Positions 52,283-64,000 of a DNA stretch of 64,000 bases are shown piece after piece. Origin of the DNA: Trichoderma breve (taxonomy: Eukaryota > Ascomycota > Sordariomycetes > Hypocreales > Hypocreaceae); assembly GCF_028502605.1 (NCBI RefSeq), contig NC_079232.1, positions 6,820,001 through 6,884,000 on the forward strand, written 5' to 3'. Every line of letters begins with the position of its first letter. Within the stretch, counting starts at the first letter, position 1. A program made the translations under genes and the position numbers. The notes beneath the pieces were generated by a model. That model was not told the origin of the DNA, made no database searches, and was given only the letters and a program-made list of their open reading frames with translations.

Positions 52283-55112
52283 CTACAACGACTCAAATAA
52301 GGATACACCCTGTGGGAACGGTCCCGTGTTATCCTTCTGGAAAACAGTATCCACGTTCTGCACCGTAGCCATGGACACTGAACCAACGGTGTTCAAGCTG
52401 TACACTCTAACCTGGCTCTTCTTGCTGAAAATGCTACTAAGCAATGACTTTGGCGCGCCGCTATCAATTCCAACAATCTGAGTCTGGCAGTTCTCCTGAT
52501 CAGTATTTGAGCACGTTGTGCTGTGATCGTTGAAGAACGAGTACAGGCCCGCGCCATAGCAGAGGATATCGCGCGAGCTGAGGACACGCAGCGCCCAGCC
52601 GTCCTTGCAGACACCGGAGCGGCCTTGGCAGAAGTAGTTGAAGTCTGGATCGGTAGAGCCAAAGATGCTGGTGATGAGGTTGGAGGGGGACTGGAACTGG
52701 GTTGCGTTGGGATGGGGCTGGTAGTAGGCGGTTTCGGTTTGGATGAAGCCCATGAAGACGTTTTGAGTCTTGGAAAATTCGTATTGGTAGAGGGCGTTGT
52801 GCTCAACGGCAGTGCCCCATCTAGAGAGAAAAGAGTTAGCAAATTATTCAGTGTGACTTGATGATAGGATTTTGGAGGACTTACAGCCAAATGTTTCCAA
52901 CGGCGCTTTCAACCAATAGGCCGCGCACACTGTAGACGTCAATCATCCGAAGGCTAGGATCCTCAATGTCGTGGTCAGAGGCCCAGAGCCAGCAGTTCTC
53001 CATGTACAGTCCCTGGGCAACGGGTGTAACGTGCATCATGGTATGCGCCGCGATGCAGTTGGGGTTGATGGTGTCGCTTCCAATGTTCTGGGGACAGTTT
53101 GCAAGCTGCAGGTTGCTGCCCTGGAAACCACCGACTCTAACGTGAACATCCCACATGCCTGAAGGGCTGGATGCTGTGCTGGCGAGGTTGTATTCAATCA
53201 CGATGGCACCGCTGGTAGAGCCTTGTGTGCTGACCACCATGTTTGACCACTCAATCTGTCCGAATTGGCCGGGCAGTCCAACCTGCACGACGGGCTGGGG
53301 TGCAGATGCCTTTGAGAAGAACGGGCCGGATCCCATAATGTTGGAAAATGCTTCACCGACGATGCGAGCTCCAGGGGGGATCTTGATTGTGCTTGTGACC
53401 TTGTAGATTCCGCCATCCACGAAGAGGACTTTGCCTTTGCGCACAGCGGTGGCAATTGCGGCGTTGAGTGCCTTTGTGTCGTCGGTAACGGCATCTCCCT
53501 TGGCACCCAAATCGCGGGCGCTGAGGAAGTCGGAGACGTCGAGGTTGGCATACAGGGGCTTTGAGCGTGTGTAGAAAGCTCCATTTCCAACGGTGAGACT
53601 GGATGGACGGGGGAACGGAGTGGCTGGTCCATCAACATATGTCGGGCCATGGGGATTGTAGGTGTTGCCGGTTACATAACCCTTGATGGTGGTGTGACCA
53701 GTAGAGCCAGCCAGAACAGTATTTCCGGTAGGGCCTTGAATTGCGATGGGAACGTTTGAAAGCTGAATGTTTTCGAGGTTCAGATTTCCTGCTCCCACGG
53801 GTTTGGACGTGGCGGTCTTGGCGGTCTTGATGAAGATGTCGGTGTCGGAGATGCTGGAATCAATCATGGTGATGCCACCCACACTAAGAGCTCCGTTGCC
53901 GTCGACAGCGCTCATGTCAAGGCCGACAGAGCAGTTGTTGATGGTAATGCCCGCATATGTCCAACCCCAGTCGAAGCCTTGGCGGATGGCTGTCTGAGCG
54001 TTGTGGAAAGTGAGGTTGCGCATGGTGAACTGCTGGCTTCCGAATTGAGCGCCGAATTTGCCACCGATGAAGGTAATGTCGGTCAAGAAACCACCGGAGC
54101 CTGTGATGAAAGAGTCAGCAATTCGTGAACTCGCGCAGAGGTGAGAGTTGGGGGGAGCGTACCATCTTCCATAAAGATACCCTGGTGGGCAGTGTTTGGC
54201 GCGTCGCTCATCACGATGCGAACGTTTTGAATGCTCGTAGCCTAAACAATGTGGATTAGAAATGACTTGTATGATCGTAGAGATAATCATGAAGCACATA
54301 CTTGAGCGGTTGGCCAGTGAATTCCAGTTGGGCCAGAACCTTGGTCATTGACAGGCGGGACATCAGTCAGATCAATGATGAAGTTGGCAACCTGTCGATA
54401 GAAGATGTTGGTTGGGCCCCAGATATGGTTCTGCAAGTTTCACATTAGCTTCTGACAAAAATTCATGGACATGTCTGCCAAAGTCAGAGAAACACACCTT
54501 GTCACCATCGATAACGCCCAGGCCAACGCCGCCGAAATTGGGGCTGGCCTTGAGAGTTGGCAAGTTGACGGCATCACCAATCATCATGGTGAAATAGTAG
54601 TCGATGATTGGAGATGATACCACGTAGGTGCCTGGTGGGAAATACACAATGGCGGGAGTAACGGTGCTGGACGAGCAGTTGTCTGGTCCGCAGCGACCAC
54701 CCGAGGTCATGGCAAGGTTGATGGCAGCAGTATCATCAGTAACGCCATCACCTGAGCTAGATGATCAGTGAATTGTCTCCATGGGGGGAGTGAGGAGATT
54801 CGCACCTTTGGCACCGTAATCCATCACATTGCGAAAGACTTTGTAGTCCGAATCCGCAAACGGCGCGACACCCTGATGCTTGATCTTATCGAGCCAGTAC
54901 TGTGTGGGTGGTGGCGGCGTTGGCTTCTTGCTAGGCAGCTTGGAGTGCAGGCCATTGTCTGCCTTGAAGTCGAACCAGGCAGCAAACTCTTGCTGAATGC
55001 TGTCAACAAAAGTTTCAATCTGGGGCACAAGGCGACCAGAGCCAAAGCCTGCCTGGGAAAGGTGAGGCAAGGCCAGAATTGGCAGCAGGACTCCGCGGTT
55101 GAGGGCCTTCAT
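52283..55112 (-). CDS. Secreted GH55 beta-1,3-glucanase
   Basis: Extracellular glycoside hydrolase of family 55, cleaving beta-1,3-glucan of fungal or oomycete walls; most characterised members are exo-acting. Six exons: 55112-54806, 54751-54498, 54430-54302, 54241-54163, 54100-52885 and 52820-52283; all phases agree, product 840 residues. A signal peptide is present (MKALNRGVLLPILALPHLSQA). The two-domain right-handed beta-helix of the family is clear: each half starts with an N-terminal pectate-lyase-3-like motif, NVMDYGAKGDGVTDDTAAIN and then ARDLGAKGDAVTDDTKALN near the middle. Aromatic and acidic residues typical of the cleft are seen in DWGWTYAGI and MENCWLWASDHDIED, the second likely near the catalytic Glu region. 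A 60-residue linker rich in Pro and Lys precedes the first domain (PSKKPTPPPPTQYW), longer than in many members. Probable roles are mycoparasitism, wall turnover or nutrition; expression control is not visible. TAATATAAC lies about 120 bp upstream. Confidence 0.93.
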
Positions 55113-57920
55113 GATGAAGGACAGAGGCGCTGAGGAGGAGGAGGAGGAGAGAAGGAGGATGGGAGGTTGAGAAGAACCCAAAGTCAACTACCCAGGAACG
55201 AAGTGTTCTGAAGACGGGATGAAGCGAGGTTAATATAACTAACTGCTCGTCGAAGCTAGTGTGATTGCAGCTCCATCAGCGACATGGGTGCGGGATCGAC
55301 CCAATTGATTGGGATAATTTGTCCATTGTGGCATTGGTCTTATTCTTTCTCATCTCACACTCTCTCTGCACCTGTTCCTGTACGGTATTCCGGCATCCCT
55401 GTTTCCCCGTCTCAGCTCCTGTCATCCGATGATGCTACGATGGAGCACAACCCCCAGAGCCTGAGCCGGGGATGGTGATGACAATGCCTGTCCGGAGCAG
55501 AGCCCTAGCCCTGAACAGGCCTAGAGACAAACCTGACAACCCCAGTTATAGGCGGTAAGCTTTGCGGGGAAGGATCAAGAATACGCTGTAAATCCTCGGT
55601 ACGGTCCCCGGACTTGGATGGATGGAGCTCTTTTACCGAACACTCCATCGGACTGTTTTCCATGGGCTGAAGCTGCGCCCGCGAATAAGAACAGCTGGGG
55701 AACACTAAAGCCGCCAGTAGGCCCGTGAATTCGCCGGTGGCGGTTGGCAAATGATACGAAAGGTTTTGTTTTCCTGCAGTGAAGCTCGATGACCAACCAC
55801 CAAAGTGGCAAGGCGGCCCGGGGAGAATAGGCCTTAACGCTGGGTTCCCCCCATGGTCATGTCAGTTCATAAGCAGTCAGCCTCAGCAACCCGTCTGTGC
55901 CTGTCTGTCTGCATAGGGGCTATCGTTCTACAGTCGGGCCGAGGAGGGTTGGAACAATGAGGCTAGAATTAGACATGCTGGAGACTATCGTTTTTTGTTT
56001 TGCGTTGGCCAAGGGAGCTTTTCTCCAGATGTCATAGGATGGCAGCCAGAAGAATCATCGACGACGTTTCTGATAGGACAATTAGAGGAAGAGGGGAAAT
56101 AGAAAGGAAGAAAAAAAGAACAAAGAGCAGTTCCGACATGGCCGGCAAATGCCTCGCCTCGCCTCGCCTCACTTCATCTTCTGAAGCGAACAAGAGCCAT
56201 AAAAGAGTATCAATGACTGTTCAACCCCAATGGTGCCTTTTGCAAGTTCCAGGGCACCGGCAGCTCTCCACGGCTGTTTCACATCTCGATCCTAGGCATC
56301 GCCAAGGCCATATCGCAAGTCTTAAGCCTATTGCTACTGTTAAATCCTCGGCGGCTCGATTGTTGATCCGGCTCGTGCCAGACGAATGTCACCAGAAATA
56401 GCGGGGAGGCTTCAGGGGTAACGCGATCTAACTCCGGATTTTCTCTAGCGTTTGGAGCTATTGACAGGCACGAAAAGTAAACAATCGGGCCATCGAACTG
56501 ATGGCGGTTTGGACATTTGACGCGATTGGCTGGACAGAACTCTTGAAGAAACGCGTGTGAATGTGTTGAGAATGCACACAGAACGGGTTCTGGCTAAAGA
56601 GTGTCACGGAGCAGTCAAGTTGAATTTATATCGAACCAGTCGCAGTGCATGAGGCTGTAATTGCTGATGCTGTGCGGCGTCGAGCGTGTGGAATGGTATC
56701 ATATGCGGCAAGATCTAGCGCAGTGCTGGTTTGTTAGTACTGCGATAATGCCGGATCGCACGCCCTGATTAACTGACCTTTTGATAACATGGATGTCGGC
56801 GGCTGCGTTGATTGAAATGGAGATGAAGAAAATGAAAAAGGTAATGGAGATTGAGGAAATTTGGCAAAGGAAAGGCGTGCCGATGCCTGATGTTGCTGGA
56901 AAAGATACACCAGAGTATACAAATAGACGAGCAATACGCGAGCTCGCTTGAGCTTCAAGCGAAAATTGTGTATCCCACAATACCAGTAAAACACTTTAAA
57001 AAGGAAGATACGGATACCGTGCAAGTCATCCAACCTGCAGGAAGAATGAATAGAAGACCGTCAACATCGACCTTGACCACCAACACAGATATTGAGATTC
57101 TGCATTCCATGTGGACAAAAATGTCCGCTATACTATCTAACATGCACTCGCACTCAATTTGCAATTTTTTCTCCAGTCTCAACTGCACAAGATTATTCAG
57201 CAAGTCTCTCTGCTTGAGGTTCTGTCTAGCTCTTCATCAGAGGTTCTGTCCAAAGTCTTTGTACCCTCTAGTAGGCAGGTCATAGGAAGGTACTTGTTCA
57301 CGTGGCTCGCAGCTCGATGTCTCCTCCTCTTTCTCTTTTCACTTGACATCAGCAATCTTTTCGCCACAGAAACGACAATCATGTTCACCCAAAAAATTCT
57401 TGACGCTGCCAAGGACTTGTTTGAACAGAGCGTACAGTCTTTTTCTTTCCCCTTCCATTCACTGGATGATACGAATTGCTGATGAACTATCGCAAGCAAC
57501 AGAAACTTCCTCGAGCCTTGACTGCGCCGTCGAGCTCATTCCATCCAATGTCCGATTCCAAGGCTTCTGTACACTGCCGGGTAGCGCCTAGGCAGATTGA
57601 AGTTGATGGACATGTCAATCATCTGCCGCCCGTTCCAAATGAATCACCACTATCTACGTGGAAAGGGCGACATCAGAGGTCAGTACCAGTGTTGCAGTGG
57701 TAGACAGGCTGCTCATTCAGCCCAGCCGTCCATTTGCAAAGATTGGATTCGTGCTGACTAGCTGCTTTTCTCTACTTGAACCAATCAAATCCACACAATC
57801 ATGCCTGCAGCCGAATGGGGCCGATCCTACGTCTCTGCCAAGATAGCGACCAACCGCGGCACAGGACGGGCGTGTTTTGCATTTCCGACATCGCCATGTC
57901 ATCTCTTCGATACGCTTGCA
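55113..57920. other. Long divergent intergenic region, no gene seen
   Basis: Lies between the GH55 gene (-) and the third NLR gene (+). It contains a short CCTCG tandem at 56153-56170 and CT-rich stretches near 57300-57480. Many short frames on both strands lack domains and do not join by plausible splicing. In-frame ATGs at 57801 and 57921 precede the NLR; the second is used here. Confidence 0.45.
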
Positions 57921-60900
57921 ATGGAGCCGCTGGCCGCATTTTCAAGTGCCGGTACCACCGCCGATCTGTGCAAAAAGCTTTTGTTGCTCTGCAAGGATGT
58001 TAAGAATGCGGCAGCGGAGACTGACCAGCTACGGCGGCTCCTCGCCAACTTCCAGAGAATCCTCACCAGCGTTGAAGAGATGCGCAGTAGCCCCAACAAT
58101 GCAAAGCTCAAGCATACTCACCAACTCAGCGATGCCATTCATGAAGCCCAGTCCTTAATGCAAAAATTAGTTGATGACCTCTCCCCCTCTTCCGAAACGG
58201 CTCACAGGATACTGCGCAAGATCAAAGGAAGCTCAATCAGGTGGCCTTTTGAGAAAAATGACATTCTCCAGAGGATGAGCAGCCTAGAACGATGCATGCA
58301 AGTGATTAACGAAAGCCTTCAAGTTGATCAAACGTTAGTACACGGCGCCAATTCTAATTCCTTGAGCCTTGGCGGTCGGCGCTAACTAGAACATAGCAAC
58401 CTATTGCTGGACATCAATTACAGAGCTATTCTTGACAAGCTTCCTGTCGCAAGTGACGCCTATTTCGATTCCTTTGACGAAAGTAGCAAGGCAAGATGCC
58501 TTCCAGAAACTCGAGTGGATCTCCTTCAAGACGTTACCAACTGGGCCAAGAAATCAGACTCACATGCCGTATTTTGGCTCAATGGCATGGCAGGCACCGG
58601 CAAGTCGACTATTTCTCGAACAATTTCGGAAATTTTCGCGAATGAAAGTCGCCTCGGGGCCAGTTTTTTCTTCAAGAGGGGCGAGGCTGACAGAGGAGGA
58701 CTGGCCAAGTTTTTCACAACAATTGCCGCGGATCTTGTACGCCGACAGCCAATATTTGCGCCCCGAATCAAAGAGGCGATTGAAACTGAGCCTGGCATAT
58801 CCACGAAATCAGCATCAGACCAGTTTCAGAAGCTAATCGTTGGCCCTATGTCTACTATTCCTAAGGATTCTGGCCAGGAGAGCCCTATCATCATCGTGGT
58901 CGATGCCTTGGATGAATGCGACCGAGAAAAAGACATTGAACTCCTCATTTGGCTTTTTTCTCGCTCATCACAACCAGCCTTTCCAAAGTTGAAGTTCTTC
59001 CTAACTAGCCGCCCTGAACTTCCACTCCGCCTAGGTTTCAAGAAAGTAGAGGGAACCTATAAAGACTTAATCCTTCACGAGGTACCAGCCAGTATCGTTG
59101 AGAACGATATGCTGAGATTTTTTGAGTATGAGCTTTTTAATATAAGAAACGATTACAATCTCTCAAGGCCCGATGATCTCAAACTTCCAGAAAGCTGGCC
59201 TGGCAGCTCCAACCTCGAAGTCCTTGTCAAAATGGCTGTTCCTTTGTTCATTTTTGCTTCAACTACATGCCGCTTCATAGCTGATCTCAAGCACGGTGAC
59301 CCCCAGCATCAGCTCCAACGAGTCCTTCAGTACGAAGCAAAGGCTCCGGGGTCGCGTCTTGACGCGACATATTTACCAGTCTTGGACCAACAGCTCGACG
59401 GACTGTCTAACAGTGAAAAGGCAGAAGTCGCTCAAGAATTCCGAGTTATTGTTGGCACAATCATTATCCTCGCAAACCCTCTGTCGATTACTGCATTGTC
59501 ACGAATACTAGATATATCCAAAGAGACCATTTTGAACCGCCTAGAGATGTTCCATTCCGTCTTAGACATTCCGTCTTCGTTAATCATGCCGGTGCGAATG
59601 TTGCATCTTTCGTTTCGCGACTTTCTGTTGGATCCAGAAAAACGTGACAAAACCCCATTGTGGGTAGAAGAGAGACAAGCCCATGCTACAATGGCTAATC
59701 ACTGCCTGCGCTTACTCGACAATCTCAAGCCAGATATGTGTAGTCTCAAATCTCCAAGCATATCAACGGTGGATATACAACGCGAGACAATCGACCATCA
59801 TTTGCCTCCTGAGCTACAATACTCTTGTCTATACTGGGTGAGTCATGCACAACATTCGGAAATGAAGCTTGTTGATGGAGGGCCAGTCAGCGAGTTTCTA
59901 CTGCGCCATTTTCTCCACTGGCTAGAGGCATTGAGCCTCATGAATCGGACTCGGGAGATCATTGGGTTGATTCAAATGCTTCAAGCACTTGTAGAGGTAT
60001 GCTCCCATTTACATGCTATAGTTTTGGGTGTGGTTGTCCAAGTACTAATAATCTTTGCAGCCAGAAGCAGGTATCAAGACATCCGACTTTTTGAATGACG
60101 CGAAACAGTTTGTGCGTACCCATGCCTCGACAATTGAGTCGTGGCCCCTCCAAATATATTCTTCGGCTCTTGTTTTTACCCCATCGGACAGCGTAGTGAG
60201 GGCCCAGTTTAGAGACAGTATTCCTTCATGGATACTATTTCCGCCGCCAGTCGACCACAGCTTGAATCCGTGCACACTGCTGATAGAAGGGCGCAGCAAT
60301 TATATCGAATGTATGGCCTTCTCGCATGACTCGACGTTGTTAGCTTCGGGATCCAGAGACCAGACACTGAAAGTATGGGATCTTGTCACGGGCGAATGTT
60401 TGCAAGCAATGACGGGCCATACAGACTTTATCTTGTCGGTAGACTTTTCTCACGATTCATCAAGTCTGGTGTCTGCCTCGTCTGATCATACCATTCGTAT
60501 TTGGCGTACCGAGACGGGAGAGTGTATCAGAATACTCACCGGCCATTCCGGCATTGTGACATCTGCAATATTTTCACCAGACTCGACTTTGATAGCATCA
60601 GGAAGCGAAGACTCAACTGTAAGAATATGGAACGAAGAGACTGGGGAGTGCAAGCATGAGTTGCTGGGCCATAAAGACCCTGTGACAACTGTTGCATTTT
60701 TACCAGACTCAAAACTTGTTGCGTCTGCATCTCACGATGGAGTTATTCGTATCTGGAGCACTAACAGTGGTGCGTGCGAGTCTACTATGCACCAGAAAGA
60801 GGACTATCATCCATGGCTTGCGATGTTCTCACCCGATTCAACGCGTTTAGCAATCGTTTATGGCGACGGCGTCTTGCAATACTGGAGAGTCGAAACGAAA

Positions 60901-62289
60901 ATTTGTGAAAGGCGAATTCAGTTTGGAAACAGTAATCTGAAAATAACACACGCTGCGATCTCGCACGATTGGAAGTATTATCTATCCACCACCACGTTGG
61001 GCAAAACATTGCTCTGGCGAATAGATACGGAGCAATGTGTTCATGCATTCAACCCTCGTATTGGTTTCATCTCGTCGGTCGCCTTTTCGCCTGATTCGAC
61101 ATGTCTTGCATCGGCTTCAGTCAGTGGTGAAATCGGTACGTGGGATGTCGTGGAGCAAGACCAAAACCAGCTGATGGCTGATCCAACCGCCATCGACACA
61201 CGCCCTAATAGAATTAAATTCTCGGATGACTCATCTCTCGTTGCAACTACAAGCCTGCATGGCAGTAGGATAATGGTATGGGATGCTAGAACTGGCTGTT
61301 CTGTCCAGAAATTGAGATTTCCGGGAGATACGTTAGATGATATGGTATTTTCGCATGACGGCTCATTTATGGCATCAGTATCGCTTGGTTCCTCTCCCAA
61401 ACAGCATGTGTGTATCTGGAAAATGGATACAGGTCTTCGTACGGACGTTGAGTACCACACGCCGCCATTCATGGATAGAGGGCGTTTCACATTTTCCCAT
61501 GACTTGCAGTTCTTTGCTATCAGCTTTAGAGAGACGATTTCTTTGCGGGGTATAGGCAAGAAGAGTTGGGATTACACCAATGAATATGGCCACTGGTTCT
61601 GTCATGCTGTTTTTTGTCATGACTCCCTAGTCTTAGGAGCGGCCACAACCGGAGGTACAGTACTTTTATGGGAGACAAGAACCGGTCAGCTTATTTACCA
61701 GTATTCTATACCCGGAACCGAAATCGAATGCATTGGATTCTCTCACGACTTGGGGCTCATCGCTATTGCCACAAAGACATGTCGCATTCACATTATTCAT
61801 CGCGATAGCGGCGAGTGTATTCGCACGATTGAAGACAGGCCTGGAGATATTGACGCACTAGCATTTACATATGATGCTTCATTCATCGGTGCTAGCATAG
61901 TTGGGAGAAGAGGAACATTCATATGGCAAATCAAGACCGGCCAACTCTTACACAATATGCATCTTTTGCATATGGGTCGATATGTACAATTCGATGGCAG
62001 CAGGCAACACACCCCCACAAACGCCAGTGCTGACAGTCAAAAGAGCAGATTGCATGGTGTAGACGATCACTGTTGTGGCTATGGCCTTCACTCATCTGGA
62101 CGATGGATCGTATGGGGTACACAGAAACTTCTCAGGTTACCTAAAAGATACGAAACACAGAAAATCGCAGTCAGCGACCGTGCAATCGTTTTGGGCTATG
62201 AGGGAGATAGAGTTATCATTATTACTACGTCGGCGAAAAGTGGACCAGATTTCGAGCATATATCCAAGATGCACGGAGGAATAATTTGA
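57921..62289 (+). CDS. NLR-type STAND protein: helical N-domain - NACHT - WD40
   Basis: Fungal NLR-like receptor of 1413 residues. Exons: 57921-58333, 58397-59996 and 60061-62289; introns are GTTAGT to ATAG and GTATGC to GCAG. Residues 1-138 are an all-helical domain (MEPLAAFSSAGTTADLCKK) of the kind seen before NACHT in Helo_like_N proteins; related domains can drive membrane-damaging cell death. NACHT: Walker A GMAGTGKST near residue 202, Walker B IIIVVDALDEC near 304 and LTSRPE sensor. A helical arm follows. From about residue 747 comes a WD40 propeller: four canonical repeats (GHSGIVTSAIFSPDSTLIASGSEDSTVRIW type) and then 6-8 degenerate blades that often read FSHD, a bias for Ser-His-Asp in place of SPD. 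The repeats are not near-identical, so this is not one of the highly conserved HET-E/D/R class. ATG 57801 would add 40 residues. Probable role in non-self recognition; inferred. Confidence 0.9.
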
Positions 62290-62497
62290 TTCATCCGCTT
62301 ATGATGTAACTGTTTCGCCGAGAACGAACTTGGATCGCCTTGAAGAAGCTTGGGATTCCAGATAGTGTCCAAGCCACGCAACATTTATCCAGACGACTGA
62401 GTGCCCAGATAACTAACACAATATTGGTATTTTCCTCCTTGATGAACGAAGATCATAATTTCGACTCAAATCCCTTATTAGCTTTCCCTTATTATCT
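62290..62497. other. Convergent 3' spacer
   Basis: Short AT-rich gap holding the 3' ends of the WD40 NLR gene (+) and the alcohol dehydrogenase gene (-). Confidence 0.5.
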
Positions 62498-63526
62498 TCA
62501 CTTCATTACCAAGACATTTCTGAAGCGAGGCTTTCCTGCCAGCAGACTATCGATCGCCTCTTGAACATTTGTCAAAGCATACTCTTCCACCATGCACCTG
62601 ATGCCATGCAGCTGAGCAAACTGAATCGCCTCTTCACTGTCAATTGCATGACCGCTGGGCCAGCCATGCACACTTCGACCTCCATTAACAAGCGTAACAG
62701 TATTAAATTCCACTCCGCCAACAGGAGCCAAACAAAGCAGTTTACCGCCAGGAGCAAGTCCATCGACCAGTCGCCCTATAATGTCGGGGTTTGGTGCCGT
62801 TTGAACAATAATAGAGGCGCCACCAAGTTTAGCAAGTTCAGTAGGGCCGTCGACCTTTTTGGTGTTGATGTAATGATGCGCACCGAGTTGCGTGGCGAAG
62901 GCAGCTTTGTCGTCGCCAGATGAAAGAACTACCACTTCATACCCCATTCTGCTCGCATACTGTACGGCAAGATGGCCTAAGCCGCCGAGACCCTGAATAG
63001 CAACGATGGCGCCCTGTTCAACCTGCAATTTCCGGATGCCGTTGAAGACTGTGACTCCTGCACAGAGTAGAGGGGCGGCTTCTGCTGGGTTCATCTCTTT
63101 GGGAATGCGAACGATGGCTTCCTGACGGAGGAGCACGTACTCTGCAAAGCCACCATCTTGAGTAACTCCGTTGATTGCCTGGTGTTCACACATCTGAAAC
63201 CGTCCTTTTTGGCATTGTCGACAACTGCCGTCATGCCCGCCATGCCAAGGGCCTCCGACTCGCTCCCCTATAGTAAACCGGTTGACATCTTGGCCCAGTT
63301 CGACGACATCTCCGATGAGTTCGTGGCCTGGAGTTCTAGGAAAGACATCTCCGAGGTGGCCTTGGACTACTGCGATGTCTGAGAAACACACGCCGCACGC
63401 TAAGACTTTGACAAGGACTTGGCCTGGTCCTGGATGTTGGAGTTTCACGTCGTGAAGCTTGAATGGTGCGCCGGGTTCTGTGAGAATTACGGCTTTGTAT
63501 GTTGTGGGGAGTGGAGCTGAAGCCAT
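62498..63526 (-). CDS. Zinc-dependent alcohol dehydrogenase (MDR family)
   Basis: NAD(P)-dependent medium-chain dehydrogenase of 342 residues in one exon. ATG 63526 (MASAPLPTTYKAV) is chosen; the longer frame opens with GTG and adds a sequence unlike the family. Catalytic-zinc ligands are Cys of ACGVCFSD, His of TPGHE and Cys of PLLCAGVT. The structural-zinc loop reads HDGSCRQCQKGRFQMC. Three Cys are kept while the first ligand position is Asp, as in the fungal subgroup with GHDGTC. The Rossmann motif is GLGGLGHLAVQYA. The subgroup includes AdhA-type fungal enzymes active on primary alcohols or aldehydes; the substrate here is not known. No targeting signal, so probably cytosolic. The gene is convergent with the WD40 NLR and divergent from the partial gene at the right edge. 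Confidence 0.92.
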   Translation of the reverse strand: MASAPLPTTYKAVILTEPGAPFKLHDVKLQHPGPGQVLVKVLACGVCFSDIAVVQGHLGDVFPRTPGHELIGDVVELGQDVNRFTIGERVGGPWHGGHDGSCRQCQKGRFQMCEHQAINGVTQDGGFAEYVLLRQEAIVRIPKEMNPAEAAPLLCAGVTVFNGIRKLQVEQGAIVAIQGLGGLGHLAVQYASRMGYEVVVLSSGDDKAAFATQLGAHHYINTKKVDGPTELAKLGGASIIVQTAPNPDIIGRLVDGLAPGGKLLCLAPVGGVEFNTVTLVNGGRSVHGWPSGHAIDSEEAIQFAQLHGIRCMVEEYALTNVQEAIDSLLAGKPRFRNVLVMK

Positions 63527-63736
63527 TGTAACGTGAAAGGAAGCTGAGCCCCGAATGACAATGACATCTTTAGAGCCTTTAAGCAGCCGGAGATTGAAGG
63601 ATTTATGTATCCGAGCCTGAGTCACCTAGCTATTATGAGCTGTTCCTTTGCTAGAGATATGCGTGGCAGAATCCCCTCGACATCCACGTCTCTTCACTGG
63701 CGACACAGATCGGTGCCTCAAACGAGTAATTCTCAC

Positions 63737-64000
63737 ATGACAGCGAATTGGTTTATTAAGCCCGAAGACGGAAAGTTGTACGTAAGTCTTATTAAAGCAC
63801 ATACCTCTCTTCTTCAGATTTATAAAGTCACTTACACCGTATTCAGGCATGCCAAGAGCATCCCGTAGACCCCACTGAAGCGGTTGGACATTGCCTGAGA
63901 AAATTACTCGAAGAGGAAAACAGTCGTTTTGCGCCGGCCGATCGGGGTCCACATTATGACCGCCTTGTGCCGTTCAAGAGGGTGGAGATTCAGGGACGAT
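63737..64000 (+). CDS. Partial gene of unknown function, cut by the window edge
   Basis: Two exons can be joined: 63737-63781 (MTANWFIKPEDGKLY) and 63847 to beyond 64000, across an intron with GTAAGT and ATTCAG, phase 0. The second exon continues ACQEHPVDPTEAVGHCLRKL, then EEENSRFAPADRG and DRLVPFKRVEIQG. It is open to the end of the window and looks like coding sequence by composition. No family is recognised from these 66 residues. An in-frame ATG at 63605 would lengthen the N-terminus by 44 residues. The gene is divergent from the alcohol dehydrogenase gene and shares its short promoter. Confidence 0.5.

Overview
The window looks like chromosomal DNA of a filamentous ascomycete, most likely a hypocrealean mould such as Trichoderma. 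The reasons are short GT-AG introns of about 45-75 nt with CTAAC-like branch sites, GC-rich spliced genes separated by AT-rich spacers, no operons, and family content typical of that group: PDR-type ABC transporter, GH55 glucanase, Zn2Cys6 regulators, (R)-type amine transaminase, GMC oxidoreductase, and large NACHT proteins with ankyrin or WD40 repeats. The genus is inference. The gene models below were built by joining frames across splice sites, and phases were checked at each junction. No tRNA, rRNA, CRISPR or intact transposon was recognised.

Layout. 0.5-3.9 kb: a BAHD-like acyltransferase (+) and a GPI-anchored Ser/Gly-rich wall protein (-), convergent around a degenerate tandem repeat. 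6.1-10.5 kb: a five-exon NLR-type protein (alpha/beta hydrolase, NACHT, ankyrin), followed by an antisense relic of another NLR N-terminus. 11.8-13.8 kb: a small membrane protein and a 129-residue Zn2Cys6 protein. 14.9-26.1 kb: a full-length PDR/ABCG transporter, a secreted carboxylesterase and an MFS transporter, with a degenerate repeat block between the last two. 27.6-35.1 kb: a coiled-coil kinase-like protein lacking its catalytic Asp, an (R)-amine transaminase and a GMC oxidoreductase. 36.2-41.1 kb: a second NLR (NACHT, about 20 ankyrin repeats). 41.9-45.5 kb: an aldo/keto reductase convergent with a Zn2Cys6 regulator. 46.5-51.6 kb: a DUF7924-like protein, an FG-repeat protein and a dynamin-like GTPase. 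52.3-55.1 kb: a GH55 beta-1,3-glucanase. 57.9-62.3 kb: a third NLR (NACHT, WD40). 62.5-64 kb: a zinc alcohol dehydrogenase and the start of an unknown gene.

How the genes may work together. Three NLR-type STAND proteins, each with a different N-terminal domain and two kinds of sensor repeats, plus an NLR relic and a dynamin/Mx-like GTPase, lie in about 57 kb. This looks like a non-self-recognition or innate-immunity neighbourhood, with efflux pumps and small-molecule enzymes interspersed. The most unusual candidate is the dynamin gene: its stop codon lies 36 bp before the FG-repeat frame, and a 45-nt GT-AG intron would fuse the two in frame into a GTPase with a nucleoporin-like FG tail.
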